64,000 nt of DNA, from positions 644,409 to 708,408 of the forward strand of contig NZ_CP042288.1 in the NCBI RefSeq assembly GCF_022559625.1. Direction: 5' to 3'. The number at the start of each line of letters is the position of its first letter. Position 1 is the stretch's first letter. Below are positions 53,615 to 61,479 of this stretch, piece by piece. The notes beneath the pieces were generated by a model that was not told the DNA's origin, did not search any database, and was given only the letters and a program-made list of their open reading frames with translations. The translations under genes were made by a program, and so were the position numbers. The stretch is from Aquisalinus flavus. Lineage in GTDB: Bacteria > Pseudomonadota > Alphaproteobacteria > Caulobacterales > Parvularculaceae.

Positions 53615-54661
53615 ATGTCGGAACACCAGGCCCATTTGAATCATGGCTCTTGTGGTGACCACCATCACCATCACCATCACGTGCCTGAAGGGTCGGATGG
53701 CAGCCGGCTTGCGATTGCCTTCGGGGTCATTTTCGTCTTCATGATCGTCGAGATCGTCGGCGGTATCATCTCCGGCTCCCTGGCGCTGCTGGCCGATGCC
53801 GGGCATATGGCGACGGATGCCGGCGCCTTGCTCCTCGCGCTATCGGCGCGGTGGCTGGCTGCCCGCACAGCGAGATCCTCCGTCTTCCCGTTCGGTCTGC
53901 GCCGGGCCCAGGTACTCGCCGGCTTCATCAATGCCCTCGCCCTGATCGCCCTGACAATCTGGCTGCTGTGGGAAGCGATCCAGCGCTTCATCGACCCGCA
54001 GCCGATTCTGTCCGGCACCATGTTGCTCGTCGCGGTGGCGGGGCTCATAGCCAATATCGTGGCGTTCGCGGTGCTCCATGGCGGCAGCCACATGGATATC
54101 AACATGCGCGGCGCATTGCTGCACGTGGTTGGCGACATTTTCGGGTCGGTCGCCGCCATCCTTTCCGCTCTCATCATCGGCTGGACCGGCTTTGTCCGTA
54201 TCGATGCGATCCTCACCCTGGCAGTCAGCGTCTTGATCATCCGGGTCGCCTGGCCATTGCTCTCGGAGGCCTCTCACATCCTGCTGCAGGGGGCACCGTC
54301 CAATATCGACCCCGACGAGATCGCCGACACGCTGACGCGACGCGTCGACGGCGTTACCGGCGTACACCAGCTGAAAGTCTGGATGCTGACACCGGAAGAG
54401 CCCCAGCTTGCCATGCATCTCGGTGTGACCAGTCCGGCTGCCGCTCAGGACGCCCTGACCGAGGTCAAGCGCCTGTTGAAGGAGCTTTATGGCATCGAAC
54501 ATTCGACCATCCAGGTCGAATGCGAGGAATGCCCTGACCGAATGCTGCTGGATGATGACGATACAATCACCGGTCGCGTCAAGGGCGGTGCCGGTGCTGC
54601 AGATTCTGGCGAAGACGGCTCACCGGCGGCGCGCGCTCCTGCCATGCGCAGTGTCGGCTGA
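53615..54661 (+). CDS. Cation diffusion facilitator metal exporter (CzcD/ZitB-like)
   Basis: A 348-aa inner-membrane metal/proton antiporter. The N-terminus carries a run of seven histidines (16-22) plus H4, H7, H10 and C13. Six transmembrane helices follow, with the metal site LADAGHMATDAGAL in TM2 and LLHVVGDIFGSV in TM5 (the D/H-x3-D pairs). The cytoplasmic C-terminal ferredoxin-like domain has VTGVHQLKVWMLTPEEPQLA and EHSTIQVECEECPD. Histidine at the site suggests Zn/Co rather than Mn, by family knowledge. Convergent with the ligase gene. Confidence 0.92.
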   Translation: MSEHQAHLNHGSCGDHHHHHHHVPEGSDGSRLAIAFGVIFVFMIVEIVGGIISGSLALLADAGHMATDAGALLLALSARWLAARTARSSVFPFGLRRAQVLAGFINALALIALTIWLLWEAIQRFIDPQPILSGTMLLVAVAGLIANIVAFAVLHGGSHMDINMRGALLHVVGDIFGSVAAILSALIIGWTGFVRIDAILTLAVSVLIIRVAWPLLSEASHILLQGAPSNIDPDEIADTLTRRVDGVTGVHQLKVWMLTPEEPQLAMHLGVTSPAAAQDALTEVKRLLKELYGIEHSTIQVECEECPDRMLLDDDDTITGRVKGGAGAADSGEDGSPAARAPAMRSVG

Positions 54662-54680
54662 CACTTGCCTGCCTGAAACA

Positions 54681-56012
54681 CTATCGTGCCGCCGCGGCCT
54701 TGTCCTCACTGCGGACATAGCGCGCCCGGAACCGGGCTCTCTCCCTGTCCTGCCGGGCACGAACCAGCGGGTTCTTCTCCCGGGTCTGAACCGGGCTGAT
54801 CTTGCCGAGGACGCTGATCAGGGCAATGACGATCAGATAGCCTTCCCACATTTCCATCGACACCGACAAAGCCCCGAAGCAGAAGGTGACGAGCGATATT
54901 TGCGCATGCTTGCCGAAATCGGATCGCCATCGGTCCCGCTCTGCATGGCGGTACTTCATCTGGGCACCGAAGGCCTTGAGCCATGCCGCGCCGATCATGC
55001 CGAGATAGAAGAACAGGCCGACAAATCCAGCGCCGCCCAGGACCTCGAAATAGATTGAATGCGCCGCCCGAGGCTCGCGGAACATCTCCACCTGCCTGGC
55101 GACATGCTCCTCATAGGACGTGCGCAGGCCCGCACCCGTCACCGGGTGCTCCAGCGCCAGCTTCCAGTTGATCACCCACGCGTCGACCCGGCCCTGGAAG
55201 GACTGGTCCTCGCCGGCATCGGCGATCGTCTCCATCCGGTCGGTCCACTCCTGCGGCAGCAGCATGACGGTGGGGATGGACAGGATCGCCACCGCGATGG
55301 CGATCTTCACCTTGTGCCGGGAATAGAGCCACATGACCCCGCCGAACACGACCAGCGACACGAAAGCGCCGCGCGAGTGCGTGCCCAAAATGGCGATGAT
55401 CGACATGACGAACACGGCCTGCAAGCCGCGTTTTACCAGCCCGTGCCTGGCCTGGCCCTGCAGGTAAAGAAACAGCGGCAGGCTCGCAGCGAGGGCGATG
55501 CCGATATGATTGTTGTCTTCAAGGATTGTCTCGGCCTGGCCCATATACAGCCCGCCGCCCAGCTTCACGATCGTATAGACCGCGCCCTTGGCGCCATAGA
55601 ACCCCATGACCAGCGCCAGAAGCCACAGCATGGCGTGCAGACGCAGCTTGTCCGTCGTCACCATCATGCAGGCAAAGACGAAGATCAGCACCTTGATGAA
55701 CCGCTCGGTCGGCTCGGCGGATAGCGACTGGTCGAGCGACATCATGTGCGATACGCCAAGCCATGTCATGAACAGCAACAGGAAGACGCTGACAGTCTCC
55801 AGCCGCGCGCGGCGTATCTCTCCGTGGAAGAAAAAGCTGGCAAAGGTTACCGCCGCAATGACGACGTTAAGCGGGATCTGGCTGGCGAAATAGACTGACT
55901 GCTGCGGCGTGGCCAGGGTGAACCAGCCCCACAGCAAGAGCCCGATATAGGGATATCGCAGGGTCGCCAGCAACGAGGCGGCGATGAAGGCGAGCAGCAA
56001 CAGGTCGCGCAT
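54681..56012 (-). CDS. O-antigen ligase-like protein, exosortase A-associated O-glycosylation ligase type
   Basis: This 443-aa polytopic membrane protein (about 10-11 helices) has a Wzy/WaaL-type core. The N-terminus MRDLLLLAFIA and YIGLLLWGWFTLATPQ closely resembles the 'putative O-glycosylation ligase, exosortase A system-associated' family (TIGR03097 type). LGTHSRGAFVSL, GRVDAWVINWKLALEHPVTG and the large-loop AHSIYFEVLGGAGFVG match the ligase fold. No exosortase, PEP-CTERM protein or EPS cluster is in the window. Ligation of an undecaprenyl-linked glycan to an acceptor at the periplasmic face is inferred. Confidence 0.8.
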   Translation of the reverse strand: MRDLLLLAFIAASLLATLRYPYIGLLLWGWFTLATPQQSVYFASQIPLNVVIAAVTFASFFFHGEIRRARLETVSVFLLLFMTWLGVSHMMSLDQSLSAEPTERFIKVLIFVFACMMVTTDKLRLHAMLWLLALVMGFYGAKGAVYTIVKLGGGLYMGQAETILEDNNHIGIALAASLPLFLYLQGQARHGLVKRGLQAVFVMSIIAILGTHSRGAFVSLVVFGGVMWLYSRHKVKIAIAVAILSIPTVMLLPQEWTDRMETIADAGEDQSFQGRVDAWVINWKLALEHPVTGAGLRTSYEEHVARQVEMFREPRAAHSIYFEVLGGAGFVGLFFYLGMIGAAWLKAFGAQMKYRHAERDRWRSDFGKHAQISLVTFCFGALSVSMEMWEGYLIVIALISVLGKISPVQTREKNPLVRARQDRERARFRARYVRSEDKAAAAR

Positions 56013-56101
56013 GGGTCTTTCCGGCTTTCCTTTCCGGTCCTTTCTATAGCCCGCCGGGAGGATATTATTGGTTAAGAACGACCGCTTTTCAGGCAGAAAA
56101 C

Positions 56102-56131
56102 GGCAAAAGCCGGCGATGACCGGTTTTTGCC
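56102..56131. repeat. Stem-loop in the ligase-M28 divergent gap
   Basis: GGCAAAAGCCGG (56102-56113) pairs with CCGGTTTTTGCC (56120-56131) through 12 bases with one G-U pair and a six-base loop; CTTTAT follows on the plus strand. It looks like a terminator but has no upstream gene in either orientation that it would end. Confidence 0.6.
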
Positions 56132-56219
56132 TTTATCGCCCGCCCGGCGTTGGTTGATTGTCGCGCATAGTTGGGGCTAACTGCTCGCCAGCAAAAAATT
56201 GATGTTATCCGGGGTACTC

Positions 56220-57887
56220 ATGGCCTTTTCCGATTTCCTTTCCCGCGCCGCCGCTGTGTCTGCTGCCGGTCTGTTGCTCGTCGCCTGCCAGACGGAAGAG
56301 GCAGTCGCGCCTGCCGCCTCGCCATCGGCGCAGGAACCTGCCGCAAGCGCGGAGATGCTCGCCGCGCACATCGCCTGGCTGTCCGATGACGCGCGGCAGG
56401 GGCGCGAGGCCGGGACGCCGGGTTACGAGGCGGCGGCGGAATACGTTGCGACCGAGATGGAAGAACTGGGCCTTGAGCCCGCTGGCGAGGATGGTAGCTG
56501 GTATCAACAGGTGCCGCTCCTGTCGGTGACCCGCGATCTCGACGCCCAGGCCATGTCCATCACCCGCGATGGCGAGACGATTGCGCTCGATCCGATGGCC
56601 GACTTTCTTATTGGCGCTTCGGCCAATCGCGCGGCAGCCGACGTGACCGCCGAGGCCGTCTTCGTCGGCTATGGCCTTGTTGCGCCTGAATTCGGCATCG
56701 ATGATTTCGAGGGTGTCGATGTCGACGGCAAGATCGTCGTCGCCTTCGGCGCCATCCCCACCGGCCTGCCGAGCGAGGAAGCCGCCCATTATTCCAGCAG
56801 CAAGCAGGCGATTGCCGAAGAACTTGGTGCCGTCGGCTATATCACCCTGTCGACCGCCTCCTATGAAGCCCGGCGTCCGTGGGACCGCACCATCGCCGCT
56901 GCCGGTTCGCCGGCCATGACCTGGGTCGACAAGGATGGTGAGGGCTTCACGGACACGCCGGGCCTCTTCGTCACCGGCCGTCTCAGCGTTCAGGGCGCCG
57001 AGACGCTGTTCGAAGGGGCAGAGATGTCCTTTGCCGAGATCGTCGCTGCCGAGGAGAGCGGGGAAAATTTCGCGGCGTTCGAGTTGCCGGGCACGATCAC
57101 CATGGCCGGTGCCAGCACCTATGAAACGGTGATGAGCCCGAATGTCGCCGGCGTGATCCGCGGCGCCGACCCGGCGCTCGCCGATGAGTATGTCGTCCTC
57201 ACCGCCCATCTCGACCACACCGGCATGAACAAGAGCGACGACCCGGATGAGGACGTGATCAATAATGGCGCCCTCGACAATGCCACCGGCATCGCCGTGA
57301 TGCTGGAAGAGGCGCGCCTGTTCAAGCAGGCTGAAGCCAATGGCAATCCGCCGCGCCGCTCGGTCATCTTCCTCGCCGTGACAGCGGAAGAGAAAGGCCT
57401 TCTGGGCTCTGAATATTACGCCTTCAACCCGACGGTCCCGCTCGACGATATCGTGGCCAACGTCAATCTCGACATGCCGATCATCACCTATGATTTCATC
57501 GACGTTATCGCCTTCGGCGCCGACCATTCCTCGCTGGGCGAGACCGTGCGCCGCGCCGCATCGTCGATGGATGTCGAGCTGATCCCGGATCCGATCCCGG
57601 AAATGTCGATCTTCACCCGCTCGGATCACTATCGCTTCGTGCAACAGGGCGTGCCATCAGTGTTCCTGTTCCTTGGCTTCGGCAATGGCGGCGAGGAGGA
57701 GTTCCGCAATTTCATGTCGACCAATTATCACCGCCCGGGTGACGACATCTCCCAGCCGCTCGACTATGATGCCGGTGCCAAGTTCGCAACGCTGAACTAT
57801 CGCATCGCGCGGGAAATCGCCGATGCCGACGAGCGCCCGACCTGGAACGAGGACGATTTCTTCGGCGACAAGTTCGGCCGAGATTAA
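56220..57887 (+). CDS. M28-family zinc metallopeptidase, lipoprotein
   Basis: This 555-aa extracytoplasmic aminopeptidase-like protein has a signal peptide with lipobox LLVAC (cysteine near residue 23). A PA domain is inserted around residues 130-310 (VGYGLVAPEFGIDDFEGVDV). Zinc ligands are in LTAHLDHTG (His), NNGALDNATG (Asp), AEEKGLLGSEYY (Glu-Glu), NVNLDMPI (Asp) and STNYHRPGDD (His). The ATG at 56220 is preceded by CCGGGG; ATG 56202 and TTG 56199 lack an SD. It probably degrades peptides at the cell envelope. Confidence 0.92.
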   Translation: MAFSDFLSRAAAVSAAGLLLVACQTEEAVAPAASPSAQEPAASAEMLAAHIAWLSDDARQGREAGTPGYEAAAEYVATEMEELGLEPAGEDGSWYQQVPLLSVTRDLDAQAMSITRDGETIALDPMADFLIGASANRAAADVTAEAVFVGYGLVAPEFGIDDFEGVDVDGKIVVAFGAIPTGLPSEEAAHYSSSKQAIAEELGAVGYITLSTASYEARRPWDRTIAAAGSPAMTWVDKDGEGFTDTPGLFVTGRLSVQGAETLFEGAEMSFAEIVAAEESGENFAAFELPGTITMAGASTYETVMSPNVAGVIRGADPALADEYVVLTAHLDHTGMNKSDDPDEDVINNGALDNATGIAVMLEEARLFKQAEANGNPPRRSVIFLAVTAEEKGLLGSEYYAFNPTVPLDDIVANVNLDMPIITYDFIDVIAFGADHSSLGETVRRAASSMDVELIPDPIPEMSIFTRSDHYRFVQQGVPSVFLFLGFGNGGEEEFRNFMSTNYHRPGDDISQPLDYDAGAKFATLNYRIAREIADADERPTWNEDDFFGDKFGRD

Positions 57888-57960
57888 AGCGTTTCCCGGT
57901 AAAGGGTGAAGCCGGTTCACCGTAAGGAAACGCAAAAACAAGGAACCAGTCCCCTCAAGA

Positions 57961-57999
57961 AAAAGCCGTCCGCTTCCTGAGGAAACGGACGGCGTTTTT
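57961..57999. terminator. Bidirectional terminator after M28 peptidase
   Basis: GCCGTCCG (57965-57972) pairs with CGGACGGC (57986-57993); an inner TTCC-TGA-GGAA extends the stem. A-run before and GTTTTT after make it active in both directions between convergent genes. Confidence 0.9.
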
Positions 58000-58016
58000 G
58001 TCTCTGGTCGAGAATA

Positions 58017-58766
58017 CTACCTGATCGCGAAAACGATGTTTACGCTGGCAGAAACGCTGCTCTCGCCCGGGGCAACCTTGGTCGCGCTGTCCATCGAGGC
58101 CACTTCCATGCGCATCATCGGGGAGGGCGGACCGGCATTGGCGCCCGGCTCGGCAATATACATGACCTCGCCGAGGCTCACGCCCGCCTCGGCGGCATAG
58201 AGCGCAGCCTTCTCGCGGGCATCGGCGATGGCGTCCTTGCGCGCCTGCTCCAGCAGCGCCGCGTCGTCGGAAAAGCCGTAGGAGATGCCGCCAAGTCCGT
58301 TGATGCCGGCGTTAACGGCGGCGTCGATCACGGCGCCGGTGTCGTCGATATCGCGCACCTTCACGCTCAGCGTGTTGCGCGCTTCATAATAGTCGATCTC
58401 ATTGGTCCAGCTGCCATCCGGTCCGCGGACATTCTGCGTGTTCATGTAGAGGCCGGTGGTCTGCATGTCCTTCTCGGCAATGCCGGTACGGCGGATCGCC
58501 GTCATCGCGGCATTCATCTGCTGGTTGTTCGCGGCAAGGGCCTCGGCGGCAGTGTCGCCGCGCGCCTCGACGGAGAAATCGATCGTCGCCATGTCCGGCT
58601 TGGCCGAGGCTTCGCCGTTTCCGGTGACGGCAATCGTGCGGTGCTGGGCATGCATCTGCATCATCGGTCTATCGTCCGCCTGCTGCGCAATCGCGCCGGC
58701 AGCGGTCAGGCCGCCCGCCGAGACGAGGGCGGTGGCGGCAATCAGGATCTTTTTGGTCGGTGTCAT
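58017..58766 (-). CDS. SIMPL domain (DUF541) periplasmic protein
   Basis: A 249-aa protein with a signal peptide (MTPTKKILIAATALVSAGG ... GAIA|QQADD) and a SIMPL/DUF541 domain: RTIAVTGNGEASAKPDMATI, ARGDTAAEALAANNQQMNAA, MQTTGLYMNTQNV, YEARNTLSVKVRDID, and AREKAALYAAEAGVSLGEVM. The family (E. coli YggE-like) is linked to oxidative-stress tolerance but lacks a defined biochemical activity. The ATG at 58766 has GGAGGA; an extension to 58856 is rejected for want of homology and SD. Confidence 0.92.
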   Translation of the reverse strand: MTPTKKILIAATALVSAGGLTAAGAIAQQADDRPMMQMHAQHRTIAVTGNGEASAKPDMATIDFSVEARGDTAAEALAANNQQMNAAMTAIRRTGIAEKDMQTTGLYMNTQNVRGPDGSWTNEIDYYEARNTLSVKVRDIDDTGAVIDAAVNAGINGLGGISYGFSDDAALLEQARKDAIADAREKAALYAAEAGVSLGEVMYIAEPGANAGPPSPMMRMEVASMDSATKVAPGESSVSASVNIVFAIR

Positions 58767-58966
58767 GGGGGTCCTCCCGAGTTGATTACGTCCTCTCTGG
58801 ACGCCGTTTGCGGCAGCATTGCGACAGGACAACGCCCTCAGCCGGGCTGAGTTCACGAATCTGTGCCCAAAATGCTGCGTCGCAAAACTGAAAAAAAACA
58901 GTCGTCACACTGACATATAGCGCGGCTAACAGCAGGTCTTAAATTCTTCAAACCGGGGTAACCATC

Positions 58967-61270
58967 ATGAAAAAAGTTCTGTTCACATCGGCCGCACTTG
59001 GTGCGCTGGTATTCGCCAACGCCTACGCGCAGGAAGATGACGTCATCACTGTCACCACGCAGAAGCGCGAGCAGGCGATCCAGGACGTGCCGATCGCCGT
59101 TACCACCTATGACCAGGAGAGAATGGACGACCTCGGCATCCAGCAATTCGACGACCTCGCCGATTTCGTGCCGGGCCTCGAAGTGCAGGAACAGTCCGCC
59201 AACAACCCCGGCTTCGTCATTCGCGGCATCACTTCGGACTCAGGCGAAGCGAATATCGAGCCGCGCATCTCGATCTACAAGGACGGCGTCTCCATCGCCC
59301 GCTCGCGCGGCTCCTTCGTCGAGCTGCTGGACTCGTCCGTGGAGGTCATTCGCGGCCCGCAGCCGACCCTGTTCGGCCGTTCGGCCCTGATCGGTGCGAT
59401 CAACGTCATTTCCAACAAGCCGCAATTCGATGACACGATTACCGGGTCCCTGCGCGCCGGTGTCGGCAATCTCGACTATCGCCTGGTCGAGGGCATGGTC
59501 AATTTGCCGGTGTCCGACACGGTCGCCCTGCGCGGTGCCGTGCGCTACAAGAAGCGCGAAGGGTATACCGAGAACCTGATCGGTGAAGACCTGAATGGTT
59601 ACGAGACCGCCGCTTTCCGCTTCGCTGCCCGCTTCATGCCGAGCGATGCGCTGGACATCAACATCATCGCCGACCACCAGATCGACGACAATCCGGGTAC
59701 GTCCTTCAAGTCCGGCACCTTCTTCCCGGCACCGGGCGTCTCCATCGAGCCGTGGGAGCCGGCAGCACTGTCCGCGTTCGGCGGCATCGAAGGCGGCCGC
59801 GACCTTGGCCTGGAACGCACCGTCTCCTCGATAACCGGCCTTGTCGATTACGAGATCAACGACATCTTCTCGGTCTCCTCGATCACCAATTTCCGCACCT
59901 TCGACTCCTCCGAAGTGTTCGACCCGGACGGCTTCGCCGGCAATCTCTTCGCCTTTGCCGAGAACGCCGAAAGCGACCAGTGGAGCCAGGAACTGCGCCT
60001 CGATTTCGCCAACGGCCCGCTGACCGGTTTCGTCGGTGGCTCCTACTTCTCCGAGGATGGTTTCCAGAACGTCCCGCTCTATTTCGACGAGCGTTACGCC
60101 CAGGCACTGCTCGGCGGCTTCCTCTTCACCGACACGCCGGAAACGCCGCAGAACCCGCTGCCGGAAGCGCTGCTGCCGACGGTCAACGCCAATCCGGCAA
60201 GCCCGCTCTTCGGCACGCCGCTCGGCATCTTCAACGAGGAATTCACGAACTTTGGCGAGACCATCTCCTATGACCTCTTCGCCGATGCCAGCTATGCAGT
60301 CACCGATCGTCTCGAACTGACCGCCGGTCTGCGCTGGACCAAGGATGAAAAGACCACGGGTTACTCGGCTGACTCCGATGGCACCAGCGCGCTCACCGGC
60401 GCCGGGCTGTTCGTGGGCGGCGCGGTCTTCAACAACGGTCAGCGCGTCGACGTCGAGGACGAGTTCGACGGCGTCACCTGGCGTGCGGCCGCGAATTACG
60501 ATCTGACCGATGCCGTAACCGTGTTCGGCAACGTCGCCCGGGGCCGCCGTCCGGAGGTTCTGGCCTATCAGAACGACACGTCCGACATCGGCATCAACCC
60601 GGACAATTTCGTCACCATCGATGCCGAGGAAGTCGACGCCTACGAACTGGGCGTGAAGGCCAATCTCGGCGCCTTCTACGGCGATGCCAGCATCTATTCC
60701 TACGACTACACCAACTTCCAGACCTCGATCATCGACGAGAACGGCGTCATCCAGCCGATCAATGCCGGCAATGCCTCGGCTACGGGTTTCGAGGCGACGG
60801 CCTTCTGGCAGGCCTCGCAATGGGTCAATCTGTTCGCCGTCTACGCCTATTCCGACGCGACCTTCGACGAGACCGATGATGACGGCAATGCCCAGGAGTT
60901 CGGCGGCAACGTGTTCCGCCTGCAGCCGGAAAATGCCTACTCCCTCGGCGCGACCTTCTCCGTCGAGCCGTCCTTCGGCCTGATCGAGTTCACGCCGGTC
61001 TGGTCGTGGAAGTCTGAAGTCTTCTTCGACAATGACAACGACCTGACCGACTTCGTGCAGGACGAGTTCCAGGATGCCTATGGCCTGCTGGATCTGCGCC
61101 TCAACTACACCGCGCCGCAAAGCGCCTTCGAGGTCGAGCTGTTCGTCGAAAACGCTCTGGACGAGGAATATATCATCGATGCCGGCAATACCGGCGACGG
61201 TTTCGGCATCGCCACCTTCATCGCCGGTGCGCCGCAGACCTATGGCATCGTCGTGAAGAAAGACTTCTAG
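58967..61270 (+). CDS. TonB-dependent receptor
   Basis: This 767-aa outer-membrane receptor has a 21-residue signal peptide (ending AYA|QEDD) and a DVITVTTQKREQ TonB-box/plug opening. The plug has QDVPIAVTTYDQERMDDLGI, VPGLEVQEQ, FVIRGITSD, and VEVIRGPQPTLFGRSALIGA, then INVISNKP. The barrel is tyrosine- and asparagine-rich and ends YGIVVKKDF. This IRGP-type plug is distinct from the receptor at 38.9-41.5 kb. It lies upstream of the fucosidase, past a terminator, suggesting uptake of a sugar or vitamin; the substrate is unproved. Confidence 0.93.
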   Translation: MKKVLFTSAALGALVFANAYAQEDDVITVTTQKREQAIQDVPIAVTTYDQERMDDLGIQQFDDLADFVPGLEVQEQSANNPGFVIRGITSDSGEANIEPRISIYKDGVSIARSRGSFVELLDSSVEVIRGPQPTLFGRSALIGAINVISNKPQFDDTITGSLRAGVGNLDYRLVEGMVNLPVSDTVALRGAVRYKKREGYTENLIGEDLNGYETAAFRFAARFMPSDALDINIIADHQIDDNPGTSFKSGTFFPAPGVSIEPWEPAALSAFGGIEGGRDLGLERTVSSITGLVDYEINDIFSVSSITNFRTFDSSEVFDPDGFAGNLFAFAENAESDQWSQELRLDFANGPLTGFVGGSYFSEDGFQNVPLYFDERYAQALLGGFLFTDTPETPQNPLPEALLPTVNANPASPLFGTPLGIFNEEFTNFGETISYDLFADASYAVTDRLELTAGLRWTKDEKTTGYSADSDGTSALTGAGLFVGGAVFNNGQRVDVEDEFDGVTWRAAANYDLTDAVTVFGNVARGRRPEVLAYQNDTSDIGINPDNFVTIDAEEVDAYELGVKANLGAFYGDASIYSYDYTNFQTSIIDENGVIQPINAGNASATGFEATAFWQASQWVNLFAVYAYSDATFDETDDDGNAQEFGGNVFRLQPENAYSLGATFSVEPSFGLIEFTPVWSWKSEVFFDNDNDLTDFVQDEFQDAYGLLDLRLNYTAPQSAFEVELFVENALDEEYIIDAGNTGDGFGIATFIAGAPQTYGIVVKKDF

Positions 61271-61357
61271 GCATACGACACGGTTCGTTGCGTAGGGGGG
61301 AGACCCGCAAAGTAAGTTGCGTTTATCGAGAACCCGTTGCGTAAAAGTAGAGTGAGG

Positions 61358-61387
61358 AAAACCCGCCGCTGCCCCGCGGCGGGTTTT
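61358..61387 (+). terminator. Rho-independent terminator after TonB receptor
   Basis: AAAACCCGCCGC (61358-61369) pairs with GCGGCGGGTTTT (61376-61387) over a six-base loop. It ends the receptor transcript about 90 bp past its stop. Confidence 0.9.
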
Positions 61388-61479
61388 CTGCGTCCGGGAC
61401 CCGCCGCCTTGTGCTTGCGGATCGGGCCATAACGATGCGAGACTGGCCGCAAAAGAACACGATCAAGGGAGGATTTCGC

